From the NCBI GenBank assembly GCA_964522525.1, contig CAZFWG010000043.1, positions 1-34,711 on the forward strand: a stretch of 34,711 bases of DNA, written 5' to 3'. The notes below the pieces were generated by a model. The model made no database searches, was not told the DNA's origin, and saw nothing but the letters and a program-made list of their open reading frames with translations. The stretch comes from CAYUYV01 sp964522525 (GTDB lineage Bacteria > Pseudomonadota > Alphaproteobacteria > JAJFIK01). The position numbers were made by a program, and so were the translations under genes. Below are positions 16,067-24,609 of this stretch, piece after piece. How positions within the stretch are numbered: the first letter of the stretch is position 1; every line of letters begins with the position of its first letter.

Positions 16067-19000
16067 TCAGTCCGCGTCTTCCCGATCGATCGGCGGCAGG
16101 ATTTCCAGGGACTCGGCCAGCAATTTTCCGTTGACGTCGTGAATGACGCTGTGGCGGCCGTAGAGCGTGATGCCCGTGTCGTCGAGCTGAAGATTGAGTT
16201 TCATGGCCGCGTCCGCCTCCACGCTGAAATAGCGGCGCGGCGTGCAGCGCAGATCCGAAACCACTTCCGCCAGGATGGCACCGAAGGGCATGTCGGCATC
16301 GGTGATCCGCTGGCGCACCTCCGGATCGAAGTAATCGAGGGCCACGCGCAGCATTGCCATCTGCAATTGCTGCCGGGTTTCCTTGGCCTCGAGCACCACC
16401 TTGCGCACATAGTGATCCCCGCTTTCCTGCTTGGCGAGGATGCGCACATCAAGGGGCCCTGCGACATGGTCCCTCAAGACCGGCGTCATCAGACCATTGT
16501 GGACGAGGAGCGCGCGTTCACCGGCGGGCAACGCAGCCGCTTCCACGGTCGTAGGCTCAAGGGCGGGCGCGCCGTCCATGGGCCAGAGGGCGCGCAAAAA
16601 GGCGTCCGGGCCATCAATGATCCGCCGAAGTTCTTCCGCGATGCCCAGGGCCGCCGCCCCCCTCAGCATGAAGCTGTGATCGCTGTCGATCGGCACCGTC
16701 CGCAATTTGCCGTTGGTCAGGCGCCGCCATTGCCTGTGACAGTCGACGAGACCAAAAGGCGGCTGGGTGCCGCGAAAAAACAACACGTCCCGTGGCCAGG
16801 CCGTCGGGCGATAGCGGGACAGGATGCGCCGATAGGCTTTTTCCGGCTTACGCCCCCTCGGACCCTTGGGGCGCGTGGTTCGGCGCTTGGTTGAATGTTC
16901 CTTACGGGCCGCATATTTGGATCGGACCGTGTCCATCGTCTGGCGCGCGCCTGTGGCCGCGATATAGCGTCCCCAGCCCAGGAGACGGATCATCTCGCCC
17001 GACAGACGGTTCTTCATGAGAGACGGTGAGAAGGTGTCGATCAAGCCGACACAGATGACCGGACGGCCGCGCATCTCGAAATGGCGCGCGAGCTCAAAGG
17101 CGACGATACCGCCGAGCGAATAACCGATCAGGGCCAGGGGGCGACCGTCAGCCACCCGTTCGATCTGAACGGCCATGCGATGGATCAGATCTTCCATGGA
17201 ATAGGGCGGCCGGCGCACCCCATCAAGGCCCGGCAAATCGATGCCGTAGCAGGGCGTGTCCGGATCCATATTATGCGCCAACTGACGAAAGGTCAGGGCA
17301 TAGCCGTCCATGCCGGCAATGCAGAAAAGGGGCACGGAGTCGGGCGTTCCCTCTTGGAGACGGATCAATCCCCCTGACCCGCCTTCCGCCGTCAGGAGAC
17401 GGGCCGCCAGTTTGTCGGCCGTCGGCGCTTCCAGGACCAGGGAGGGCGAAACGGGCACGCCCAGTTCCTTTTCAAGCGCGAGCGCGAGCTCAACGGCCCT
17501 CAGGGAATCCCCGCCGAGAACGAAGAAATCATCGTCGCCGCTCACCTCCTGGCGGCCCAGGGCGTCGCTGAAGGCCGAGCGGACCACGGCGGGAAAAGCA
17601 GCGGGCGCATGCTTGATCCGCCGGCGTCCCCGTCTCTTTCGGCCCCTCGGGGCATTCTTTCGGGACAGAACCCGTGGCGTCGGAGCAGGAGGCTTCTTCG
17701 GAACAGGCGTTTCTGCCGCCTGCACTTGCACGCCCGTCTCGGCGGCGGGTTTCTCCGCAGGGGGCTCATCCGCCTGCGCCTCGCTTCCTTTCATCAGGGC
17801 CTGACGATCGACCTTGCCCGTGCCCGTTAAGGGCAGGCGGTCGTGGAAGACAAAGCGGGCCGGCACCATGTGGCCCGGAACCTTGTCGCCCAGGCGCCGG
17901 CGCAAGACCTCGGTGCCCAGCCTCTGGGCATTCTGACCCGTGACATGGGCGACGAGTTGGATCTCGTCCCGGTCATCCGCGACGCCGACGACGGCCGCCT
18001 CCTCGACCCCGGTAAGATCCGACAGATGCGCTTCGATCTCGCCCAATTCGACCCGCTGGCCACGGATCTTGACCTGAAAATCGCCGCGACCATGGTGGAT
18101 AATCGCTCCGTCCTTGCGACGGGACACGAGATCACCGGACCGATAGAGGATCAGGGATGGATCATCCGGGTCTTGCTCGAAACGATCCGCATCAAGATCA
18201 GGGCGGCGCCAATAGCCCCGGCTGATGTGGCGTCCCCGCACGACAAGCTCGCCCACGTCACCGGGACCTACGGGATCACCGTCCGCGTCCTGGATCAGAA
18301 GTTCGACATCATGATAGGGGCGACCGACGGGCACGGGGCCCTCTTCATCGGGACTGTCGACCGTGATGACATGGCGGCACAGACAGCTTGTTTCCGCCGT
18401 GCCCAAACCATTGTAGAAGCGGGCATGACCATCGAAATGGCGCCGAAAAAGCGTAACATCCGCCGGCTGAACAGGCTCGCCCGCAAGCTGAACCCAGCGC
18501 AGACTGTCAAGCGAGACCGCGCCTTTGAGTTCCGCCACCAAACGGCGGAACAGGGTCGGCACCATATAGAGCTGCGTGATCCGGTTGTCCTTGATCCAGC
18601 CGGGCAACTGGGAGACGGGCCGGCGCTTTAGATCAAACGGACACAGGGTAGCACCGTTCAGAAACGCGCCGAAAATACAGAAAATGGAGGGCGTGAAGGA
18701 CGCGCCGATGACGAAGGCGATCCGGTCATGGGTCCGCACGCCCATGTCCTGGGTATAGCAGTCGACGCTGCGAAGCAGGCTGCCCTGGCTATGACAGGCG
18801 CCTTTGGGCTCCCCGGTCGAGCCGGACGTGAACAGGAGATAGGCCGGCACGTCGAGCCCCGCGCCAGGCGCCAACCGCTGCGCGACCGTTTCCTCCTCGG
18901 CGTCGGGGGCATCATGGGCCACCAGATCCAACACGATCTGATCCGGGCGGGCCATGCGTTCCATGCGCTCCCGCGTAGGCCCGTGGACCAGGATGATGGC

Positions 19001-19360
19001 AGGATCGGCCAGGGCCAGAAGCGTGTCCATCCGTTCGTCGGGATAGGTCGGATCGAGGGGGACGTAGAACCGGGCGGTGGACACCGTGGTCAGGATCGCA
19101 GCCACCAGATCCGCGCCATGCTCCATGCAGATCGCGATCGGTCGCTCCACGGGCAGGGGTTCAAGCTCGGCCTGGGCACGGTCCAGGGACGCCGCAATGC
19201 GCCGTGACCAGCGGTCAAGCTCACCGTAGCTTATCGACGTCGCGGAACCGTCCCCTGCATCATCGTCGATGAGGATGGCGGTCGCTGAGGGATTGTCGTC
19301 CACCCGAGCCCAGAATCGCTCCGCGATTCCCCATGCCGGGGCCCCGACCTTCTCTAACAT
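16067..19360 (-). CDS. A-PCP-TE synthetase fused to a chorismate-lyase-like domain
   Basis: This is a 1097-residue multidomain enzyme. An adenylation domain (1-525) has TSGSTGEPKG at 178-187, NGLGTAETS near 317, YRSGDL near 406 and the catalytic Lys 516 in PLTGTGKVDR. A Pro/Ala- and then Arg/Lys-rich linker runs from 526 to 588. A carrier domain has GGDSL with the phosphopantetheine Ser 619. A type I thioesterase has GYSLGG (Ser 748), Asp 775 and His 895, and a UbiC/DUF98-like domain covers about 940-1092 (VHNGLMTPVL, VRKVVL, LYGRHS, LAESLEILPP). UbiC cleaves chorismate to 4-hydroxybenzoate and pyruvate. Its key Arg and Glu have candidates in Arg 986 and Glu 1083/1086. There is no condensation domain. 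The residue matching the amino-acid-anchoring Asp of adenylation domains is Thr 223, so a non-amino-acid substrate (aryl or alpha-keto acid) is more likely. It stands alone on its strand. Confidence 0.9.
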   Translation of the reverse strand: MLEKVGAPAWGIAERFWARVDDNPSATAILIDDDAGDGSATSISYGELDRWSRRIAASLDRAQAELEPLPVERPIAICMEHGADLVAAILTTVSTARFYVPLDPTYPDERMDTLLALADPAIILVHGPTRERMERMARPDQIVLDLVAHDAPDAEEETVAQRLAPGAGLDVPAYLLFTSGSTGEPKGACHSQGSLLRSVDCYTQDMGVRTHDRIAFVIGASFTPSIFCIFGAFLNGATLCPFDLKRRPVSQLPGWIKDNRITQLYMVPTLFRRLVAELKGAVSLDSLRWVQLAGEPVQPADVTLFRRHFDGHARFYNGLGTAETSCLCRHVITVDSPDEEGPVPVGRPYHDVELLIQDADGDPVGPGDVGELVVRGRHISRGYWRRPDLDADRFEQDPDDPSLILYRSGDLVSRRKDGAIIHHGRGDFQVKIRGQRVELGEIEAHLSDLTGVEEAAVVGVADDRDEIQLVAHVTGQNAQRLGTEVLRRRLGDKVPGHMVPARFVFHDRLPLTGTGKVDRQALMKGSEAQADEPPAEKPAAETGVQVQAAETPVPKKPPAPTPRVLSRKNAPRGRKRRGRRRIKHAPAAFPAVVRSAFSDALGRQEVSGDDDFFVLGGDSLRAVELALALEKELGVPVSPSLVLEAPTADKLAARLLTAEGGSGGLIRLQEGTPDSVPLFCIAGMDGYALTFRQLAHNMDPDTPCYGIDLPGLDGVRRPPYSMEDLIHRMAVQIERVADGRPLALIGYSLGGIVAFELARHFEMRGRPVICVGLIDTFSPSLMKNRLSGEMIRLLGWGRYIAATGARQTMDTVRSKYAARKEHSTKRRTTRPKGPRGRKPEKAYRRILSRYRPTAWPRDVLFFRGTQPPFGLVDCHRQWRRLTNGKLRTVPIDSDHSFMLRGAAALGIAEELRRIIDGPDAFLRALWPMDGAPALEPTTVEAAALPAGERALLVHNGLMTPVLRDHVAGPLDVRILAKQESGDHYVRKVVLEAKETRQQLQMAMLRVALDYFDPEVRQRITDADMPFGAILAEVVSDLRCTPRRYFSVEADAAMKLNLQLDDTGITLYGRHSVIHDVNGKLLAESLEILPPIDREDAD

Positions 19361-19949
19361 TCGCGTTTAACCAGCCTGATTTAGCTTCAAATTCGGCGGA
19401 TCCTAGCCGTGATCGGCCTGCTTCGGAAGAGCCACATACGCCCATAACGATTACGTCATGGCAACCGGACACCACAATCACACCACCTGATTCCCGTGTC
19501 CGGATCTCGTTGACTTTCGGACAGTTTTTGGACGCCTGCCCAGATGGTTAGGGGGGCACCCCACCTGGAACTGGTGTTCGGCGCCCTCACCCCGCCCACC
19601 TGGCGGGCCATACCGGTCCGGCGGTCCAAAGGCGGCCCAACATTCTTGGTCGCTTTGGCACCCTTCAAGGTGCCCTGTCCAATGATCTTAAATATTTACG
19701 CGTTCGGAAGTGGGTAGGATCAATCAAATCTACACGCCTGGGTCGCGAATACCTCACCCTGGACAACCCATGCAGGGGTAGAGCCATCTGGGGCTGGGCT
19801 TTCCCGGCAAGGTCCGGTTTACGAATCTCCTTCATCTCCATGGGCATCCGGCCCTCGCGGGCCGGGCAGACATGCCGCCCCGCCCAGGGCACTTCTGTCC
19901 GTCCCGCCTTCCCAACAGGTAAAGATCCCGCCCCTCCTGGAGACTTCCC
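19361..19949. other. 589-bp divergent intergenic region
   Basis: The region separates the leftward synthetase gene from the rightward GT-C-like gene and should hold promoters for both. I see no gene. Visible structures are a perfect hairpin GGCACC-CTTCAA-GGTGCC at 19657-19674, and an inverted TGTCCG/CGGACA pair at 19497-19523 followed by GTTTTT. An AT-rich patch lies at 19684-19698. No promoter can be placed with confidence. Confidence 0.5.
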
Positions 19950-21680
19950 ATGCTGAACGCCATGAATGCGCCGACACCGACAACCCTGGGACTGCAGGAT
20001 CGCGCCGCCCCATGGATAATCCCAAGTCTTATCGGGGTTCTGGTCTTTCTGGCGGCGTTGGTTTCGCCCGTGTCCATGACCGGCAGCGATCCCTTCGGCT
20101 TGCTGGTGGTCTCCCAGAACATCACCCAGCGGGCCCAGGTCAATATCGATCCTGACCGGGAATATTTCCGACTGACCGACGGCACGTTGCACGGTGCCAT
20201 CAAAGAAACCGACGGTCATTACTATCATACCCACCCAATCGGCGTGCCGCTGATATCGCTGCCCGTTGTCATGGCCGCGAACGCTCTGGGATTGGACATG
20301 ACCGAGGTGGAACGGCCGATGCAAAAGGCTCTGGCCGCGCTGACATGCGCCAGCCTCGTCATACTCCTTTTCTACACGGCACGTACTTTCTTTTCACCAG
20401 GCCTCTCGGCTGTCTTCGCTCTTGGTGTCTTTTTCTCCACGGTCCTGGGATCAACCCTGCCCTCCGCCCTTTGGACGCTGAACTACGAGGCGGTGATGGT
20501 CGCGGCGACACTGTTGTTCCTGATCCGGCACGGCGTTTCGGGCAAAGCGCCGTTTCCGCCGTTTCTGCTCGGCGTCGTTCTCTTTCTGGGCTTCCTCTGC
20601 CGGCCGACAATGGCCCCCCTTATCGCCTTCACCCTGCTCTACTGTCTCATGACGGACCGGCGTTTGTTTCTGCGCGTTGCCCTGCCCAGCGCGTTCCTGT
20701 TGAGCGTCTTTGTCGGTTGGTCATGGGCAACCTTCGGCGAACCCGTGCCCCCCTACTATAAGGTCACGCGCCTAGGCTTCGAGACATTCCCCGATGCTCT
20801 CTACGGGGCGTTTCTGGGGCCCTCGCGCAATCTGCTAATCTTCAACCCCCTTTTCGCGACACTCCCATTCCTCGCCCTCGCCGCCCGCGACACCCGGCCC
20901 TTCGGATATGAGCGAGCCCTGTGGGCCACGGCGGCGGCCATGCTCTTTGTCCTTTTGACCTTCCACCCCTGGTGGACCGGCCATGGCTATGGCCCCCGGA
21001 CAACGACGGGCATGGCCCTCGTGCTCTCTGTCTTGGCCCTGACCCTGCTCGGCCGCGGCATCGGGGCGAACGGTAGCGTACCATGCGACGCGACGCGGCT
21101 GCGCCAAGCGCTGCGCCGTTCCCCGCGTTTGACGGCGGGCGTCGGTACCCTGGGTCTGGCCTTCGTGCTTGGCGGCGCGGTCAACCTCAATGGCCTCACC
21201 AATCCGGCCACGGGCTATTGGCTGCAATTGCCGAATGTGGACAAGCACGCCAACCACACCCTCAACGACTGGCGCTTTCCCCAGTTCCTGGCCTCCCAGG
21301 ACAGCCTCGTCGACAAGGCGCTGACCCACTACGACGAACTGGATTTGCCGATTTCCAAGATCGTGCCCATCCGGGGCCGCATGACGGCGCTCAGCCTCAA
21401 CGGCACGGATATCGGCACACAGCGGACCTTCCGTGTACCCATCAGCTCCGGATTCGACGTGCATTTGCGCGTCGCGGCCCTGATGCTGGGGCCGTCCCAG
21501 GCACGGGTCCTGATCAACGGCACCGCCGTGGGCACCTTGGAGGCCCCGCTCCTGAACAAGCGCCTCAAAGTACCCGCCCACCTGCTCCAGCCGGACCGGG
21601 ACAACACCATCGCCCTTAAGGCCGGTGATGCGCGCGGCCCGGCTCTCGTCCATTTGGAGTTCGCCTTGCGCAGCGAATGA
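19950..21680 (+). CDS. GT-C-like polytopic membrane glycosyltransferase candidate
   Basis: The 576-residue protein has about ten to twelve hydrophobic segments up to residue 415, and a soluble C-terminal beta-rich tail of about 150 residues. After the first segment a periplasmic loop holds a charged DPDREYFRLTDG. Further on, YHTHPIGVPLISLPV and FLGPSRNLLIFNPLF resemble motifs of GT-C fold transferases that use polyprenyl-phosphate sugars; the second matches an (S)RGLL.YSP-type motif seen in many such proteins. The tail (ALSLNGTDIG, VHLRVAALMLG) may be a carbohydrate-binding-like sandwich. The start ATG has GGAG nine bases upstream. An SDR gene follows after 90 bp. Family call is moderate; the sugar and acceptor are unknown. 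Confidence 0.65.
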   Translation: MLNAMNAPTPTTLGLQDRAAPWIIPSLIGVLVFLAALVSPVSMTGSDPFGLLVVSQNITQRAQVNIDPDREYFRLTDGTLHGAIKETDGHYYHTHPIGVPLISLPVVMAANALGLDMTEVERPMQKALAALTCASLVILLFYTARTFFSPGLSAVFALGVFFSTVLGSTLPSALWTLNYEAVMVAATLLFLIRHGVSGKAPFPPFLLGVVLFLGFLCRPTMAPLIAFTLLYCLMTDRRLFLRVALPSAFLLSVFVGWSWATFGEPVPPYYKVTRLGFETFPDALYGAFLGPSRNLLIFNPLFATLPFLALAARDTRPFGYERALWATAAAMLFVLLTFHPWWTGHGYGPRTTTGMALVLSVLALTLLGRGIGANGSVPCDATRLRQALRRSPRLTAGVGTLGLAFVLGGAVNLNGLTNPATGYWLQLPNVDKHANHTLNDWRFPQFLASQDSLVDKALTHYDELDLPISKIVPIRGRMTALSLNGTDIGTQRTFRVPISSGFDVHLRVAALMLGPSQARVLINGTAVGTLEAPLLNKRLKVPAHLLQPDRDNTIALKAGDARGPALVHLEFALRSE

Positions 21681-21770
21681 AGGCCGTTTCCGGCGAAAGG
21701 CGGAACGGGCGACAACGGACGACCCGGCGGATATGGTGGACGTCTTGCGTGCAAGAAAGGGAGAAAACCC

Positions 21771-22463
21771 ATGACCACGATCCTGATCGCCGGGGCCAAT
21801 CGCGGGATTGGCCTCGAATTCGCCCGCCAATATGCCATGGCCGATGCCCAGGTTCTGGCGGGCTGCCGGGCCCCGGACCAGGCGGACGCCCTGCAGGCGC
21901 TGGCCCGCGACCATGCGGATCGGGTCGAAATCTTTCCCCTCGACGTGACCCGGGATGAAAGCGTGGCCGCCGCAGGCCGCCAATTCGCGGATCGCAAAAT
22001 CGATCTGCTCATCGTCAATGCGGGCGTATCGGGCCAACGGGACGCAAAACTCGGCCATGTGGACTATGACAGCTTCGAGGAAACCCTTGCCGTCAACACC
22101 ATCGCGCCCTATCGCGTGATCGACGGCTTCATCGATCATGTGCGCGCCGGCGGCGACAAGAAGATCATCATCATCTCAAGCCAGCTCGGGTCCATCACCA
22201 ATTGTTCCGGAGGCGGCGTGTTCTATCGGACCTCCAAGGCGGCGGTGAACATGGTCGCCCGCACCCTGGCCAAGGAACTGACGGAAGAAGGCATCATCAT
22301 TTGTCCGATTCACCCGGGCTGGGTACGGACGGATATGGGCGGCTCCAACGCCACACTTTCCGTCGAGGAAAGCGTGGCTGGCATGCGCGATTTCATCGCC
22401 GGCGCCACGCCCACTTCGTCGGGCCGGTTCTACCAATGGGACGGACAGGAACTGCCTTGGTGA
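21771..22463 (+). CDS. short-chain dehydrogenase/reductase (SDR)
   Basis: The 230-residue classical SDR starts with the dinucleotide motif AGANRGIG at 7-14. NAG stands at 83-85, the catalytic Ser near 137 in ISSQLGS, and YRTSK gives Tyr 152 and Lys 156. The sequence ILIAGANRGIGLEFARQY and the short C-terminus resemble the C-factor-like SDRs, whose substrates are mostly unknown. The ribosome site AGGGAG stands eight bases before the ATG. It lies between the GT-C-like gene and a symporter gene on the same strand (37 bp to the latter). Confidence 0.88.
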   Translation: MTTILIAGANRGIGLEFARQYAMADAQVLAGCRAPDQADALQALARDHADRVEIFPLDVTRDESVAAAGRQFADRKIDLLIVNAGVSGQRDAKLGHVDYDSFEETLAVNTIAPYRVIDGFIDHVRAGGDKKIIIISSQLGSITNCSGGGVFYRTSKAAVNMVARTLAKELTEEGIIICPIHPGWVRTDMGGSNATLSVEESVAGMRDFIAGATPTSSGRFYQWDGQELPW

Positions 22464-22500
22464 TCCGCCCCCGGTTGATCCTGGTGCGCCCGTCTGCTCC

Positions 22501-23970
22501 ATGACCCATTTTGATTGGATCATTCTTGTCCTCTACGCCCTGACCGTTGCCGGTCTTGGCGCCCACGCCAGACGCCGGGAAGAAGGCCTCACCGGGTTCT
22601 TTCTGGCGGGGCGGCGTCAGGGCTGGTTTTCGGTGGCGGCCTCGACCTGGGCAACGAGCCTTTCGGCGCTCACCTTTATCGGCGTGCCCGGCGCGGCCCT
22701 GGCCGGGAACTTCGCCTATGCCCAGCTCTGGGTCGGGACGTTCCTCGCGGCCTATCTCGTCGCGATCCTCTTCCTCCCCCACTACTACAAATTGGGGGTC
22801 TTCACGGTCTATGCCTATCTGGAACACCGCTTCGGATGGCGCACCCGCTTCGGTGCGGCCATCGTTTTCCTGATCAGCCGGTGTCTGGCGAGCGCCGTGC
22901 GCCTGGCCGGATGTGCCATTGCCGTCTCCGTGTTCTTTGGACTGTCTTTCGTCGCGGCCATCGCCCTCATCACGGTGATCGCGACGGCCTATGTGCTGGC
23001 CGGAGGCCTGCGCGCCGTGATGTGGACGGACATGCTTCAGCTCGGCCTGTTTCTGGTGGGTGCCGCGGCGGCCGTCCTGGCCGTGATCTTCCGTCTTCCC
23101 GACGGTCTGCCCCAGCTCATCGAAATCGGAATGCAGGCGGACAAATTTCGCCTCTTCGACTTCACGCCAAGCCTGTCCGACCCCGGTACATTCTGGATCG
23201 GCAATCTCTTTGCCATGCTGCTGGGGCTTGCCGTCGGCGCCACGGATCAGGACATCGCCCAGCGGGCCTTGAGCTGCCGGACGTTGCGCCAGGGACAGAT
23301 CGGCGTCGTGGCGTCCGGGTTCGGCAGTCTCCTGAGCACGCTCCTGTTCCTGACCGTTGGCCTGTGTCTTTACGCCTATTATCGGACCTTTCCGGACCCG
23401 GCCGTGGCCACGCTGATCGAGGCCGAACGGTATGACCATGTCTTCCCCCATTTCATCCGCCATGATCTGCCTTCCGGGCTGCGCGGTCTCCTGATTGCAA
23501 GCCTGTTTGCCGCGGCCATGTCGTCCCTCGATTCCGCCCTCAATGGCTTGGCATCTTCCGCTTATTTTGACTTGCGTCCGGGTCCGGCGGCCCGACGGAC
23601 GGATATGGCACTGGCCCATCCCCGACGGCTCGTCCTCCTCTTCGCGGCGCTATTGTCCGTACTCGCGATCGGCTTCGGCTCCCAGCCTTCCATCCTGTGG
23701 TTTGGTCTCCAGATCATGGGCTATACCTATGGGGGCCTTCTCGGGATCTTCCTGGTCGGGGTCCTGTCGGAGAAACTCGGTCATGACACGGCCAATCTGG
23801 TCGCCATGGTCAGCAGCATGGTGGTCGTCACGCTCGCCGTTCATTGGGGCTTCGGTTTCGGGCCCATCCCCTGGCCCTGGGGCATCGTCCTCGGCATGGG
23901 CTGGACCGTCGCGGTCATTCTGATCGCTTCGGGCCTGTCACGGCCCCTCTCCGCGTCGCCCAAGCCTTGA
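22501..23970 (+). CDS. sodium:solute symporter family transporter
   Basis: The 489-residue protein has about 13 membrane segments and the layout of the SSS family: an N-terminal FFLAGR, then WFSVAASTWATSLSALTFIGVPG. In the middle VGATDQDIAQRALSC corresponds to the family's DQ.(I/V)QR signature, followed by GLLIASLFAAAMSSLDSALN. These transporters move sugars, amino acids, organic acids or vitamins with Na+. The branch resembles the sialic-acid/glucose-type members but the substrate is not legible. No clear ribosome site precedes the ATG, so translation may depend on coupling with the SDR gene 37 bp upstream. Confidence 0.9.
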   Translation: MTHFDWIILVLYALTVAGLGAHARRREEGLTGFFLAGRRQGWFSVAASTWATSLSALTFIGVPGAALAGNFAYAQLWVGTFLAAYLVAILFLPHYYKLGVFTVYAYLEHRFGWRTRFGAAIVFLISRCLASAVRLAGCAIAVSVFFGLSFVAAIALITVIATAYVLAGGLRAVMWTDMLQLGLFLVGAAAAVLAVIFRLPDGLPQLIEIGMQADKFRLFDFTPSLSDPGTFWIGNLFAMLLGLAVGATDQDIAQRALSCRTLRQGQIGVVASGFGSLLSTLLFLTVGLCLYAYYRTFPDPAVATLIEAERYDHVFPHFIRHDLPSGLRGLLIASLFAAAMSSLDSALNGLASSAYFDLRPGPAARRTDMALAHPRRLVLLFAALLSVLAIGFGSQPSILWFGLQIMGYTYGGLLGIFLVGVLSEKLGHDTANLVAMVSSMVVVTLAVHWGFGFGPIPWPWGIVLGMGWTVAVILIASGLSRPLSASPKP

Positions 23971-23996
23971 TGCAGGTCAGGGTGAGAAGGCCCCGA

Positions 23997-24047
23997 ATGA
24001 TATGGAATTCATGATATGAAGTTAATGAACCCGTGGCACAGGGTTCA
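23997..24047 (+). promoter_or_regulatory. direct repeat and hairpin before the small helical gene
   Basis: ATGATATG occurs twice (23997-24004 and 24011-24018) with the 6-bp palindrome GAATTC between. A hairpin TGAACCC/GGGTTCA (24026-24032 with 24041-24047, 8-nt loop) follows. No T-run stands behind the hairpin. A regulator site plus leader hairpin, or a weak terminator for the symporter gene, are both possible. Confidence 0.4.
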
Positions 24048-24073
24048 TCACCATCGGATATCAGGGAGGTTTC

Positions 24074-24292
24074 ATGGCATCCGGATTTGAAATCAGCCGT
24101 CGTCACCTGGAGGCCGCCATGACCGAGGCCGAGACCGCCGGCGTCGATGCCGCTGCCATGCGCACGGCGCTGCTCAGTACCGTGATCGAAATGGCCCTGG
24201 CCCAGCAATCCCAGGACGAGATCCGTCAGCAGGTCTCATTCATCATTGACAATTCGGACCCGGACACGGATTTTCCCTTCATGCGGCCCTAA
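24074..24292 (+). CDS. small helical protein of unknown function
   Basis: The 72-residue acidic protein is predicted all-helical from its pattern of Ala, Glu, Met and Leu, ending in a polar tail (DNSDPDTDFPFMRP). I do not recognise the family. The ribosome site GGGAGG seven bases before the ATG is among the best in the window, and codon use is like that of the neighbours, which supports a real gene. It lies 60 bp before the DUF397 gene; the pair may be co-transcribed. Confidence 0.7.
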   Translation: MASGFEISRRHLEAAMTEAETAGVDAAAMRTALLSTVIEMALAQQSQDEIRQQVSFIIDNSDPDTDFPFMRP

Positions 24293-24352
24293 GAGCGGAT
24301 AAGTCCGGTGGCGCCGCTGAAATCGTTACCATGCTGTCACATGGAGAGCCCC

Positions 24353-24559
24353 ATGAAAACGCTTCCCCAAGACGTCGATTTCAAGATCTCGAGTTTCTGC
24401 AATTGCGGGTCCTGCAATAACTGCGTGTCCATCGCCGTGACCGAGCAGGGCGTTTTCGTCCGCGATACCAAAGACGACACCAAGACCACCCTCGCCTTCA
24501 CGCCGGACGAATGGAAGACCTTCGTCCAGGGCGTGAAAGCCGGGGAATTCGACGTCTAA
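24353..24559 (+). CDS. DUF397 domain protein
   Basis: The 68-residue protein matches DUF397 along its whole length: ISSFC near the start, CVSIAV, VFVRDTKD, LAFTPDEWKTFVQGVKAGEFD at the end. DUF397 is best known from actinobacteria, where it often sits beside an XRE-type regulator; its molecular role is not settled. Here no regulator is adjacent. A cluster Cys16, Cys18, Cys21, Cys24 replaces the Gly/Ser-rich loop seen in typical members and could bind metal. I chose the ATG at 24353 with GGAG six bases upstream; earlier in-frame starts (24308 GTG, 24341 ATG) lack one. A hairpin terminator follows. Confidence 0.85.
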   Translation: MKTLPQDVDFKISSFCNCGSCNNCVSIAVTEQGVFVRDTKDDTKTTLAFTPDEWKTFVQGVKAGEFDV

Positions 24560-24576
24560 GGATGGTTCCCAGAACG

Positions 24577-24602
24577 GACGAGCGGCACAATCACCGCTCG
24601 TC
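24577..24602. terminator. hairpin between convergent genes
   Basis: GACGAGCGG (24577-24585) and CCGCTCGTC (24594-24602) form a perfect 9-bp stem with an 8-nt loop. The T-run on the plus strand is poor (TCTTCC). It lies between the DUF397 stop and the stop of the convergent PepSY gene and may end transcription from either side. Confidence 0.65.
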
Positions 24603-24609
24603 TCTTCCA

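Noticed and set aside
20835..22139. Minus-strand open frame of 434 codons across the GT-C-like and SDR genes
   Set aside because: It spans two unrelated genes and their gap, is rich in Gly, Gln, Arg and His, and has no recognisable motif.
22393..23619. Minus-strand open frame of 408 codons across the symporter gene
   Set aside because: The composition is that of an antisense shadow (Gly, Arg, Glu, His rich); the plus strand encodes a clear transporter.
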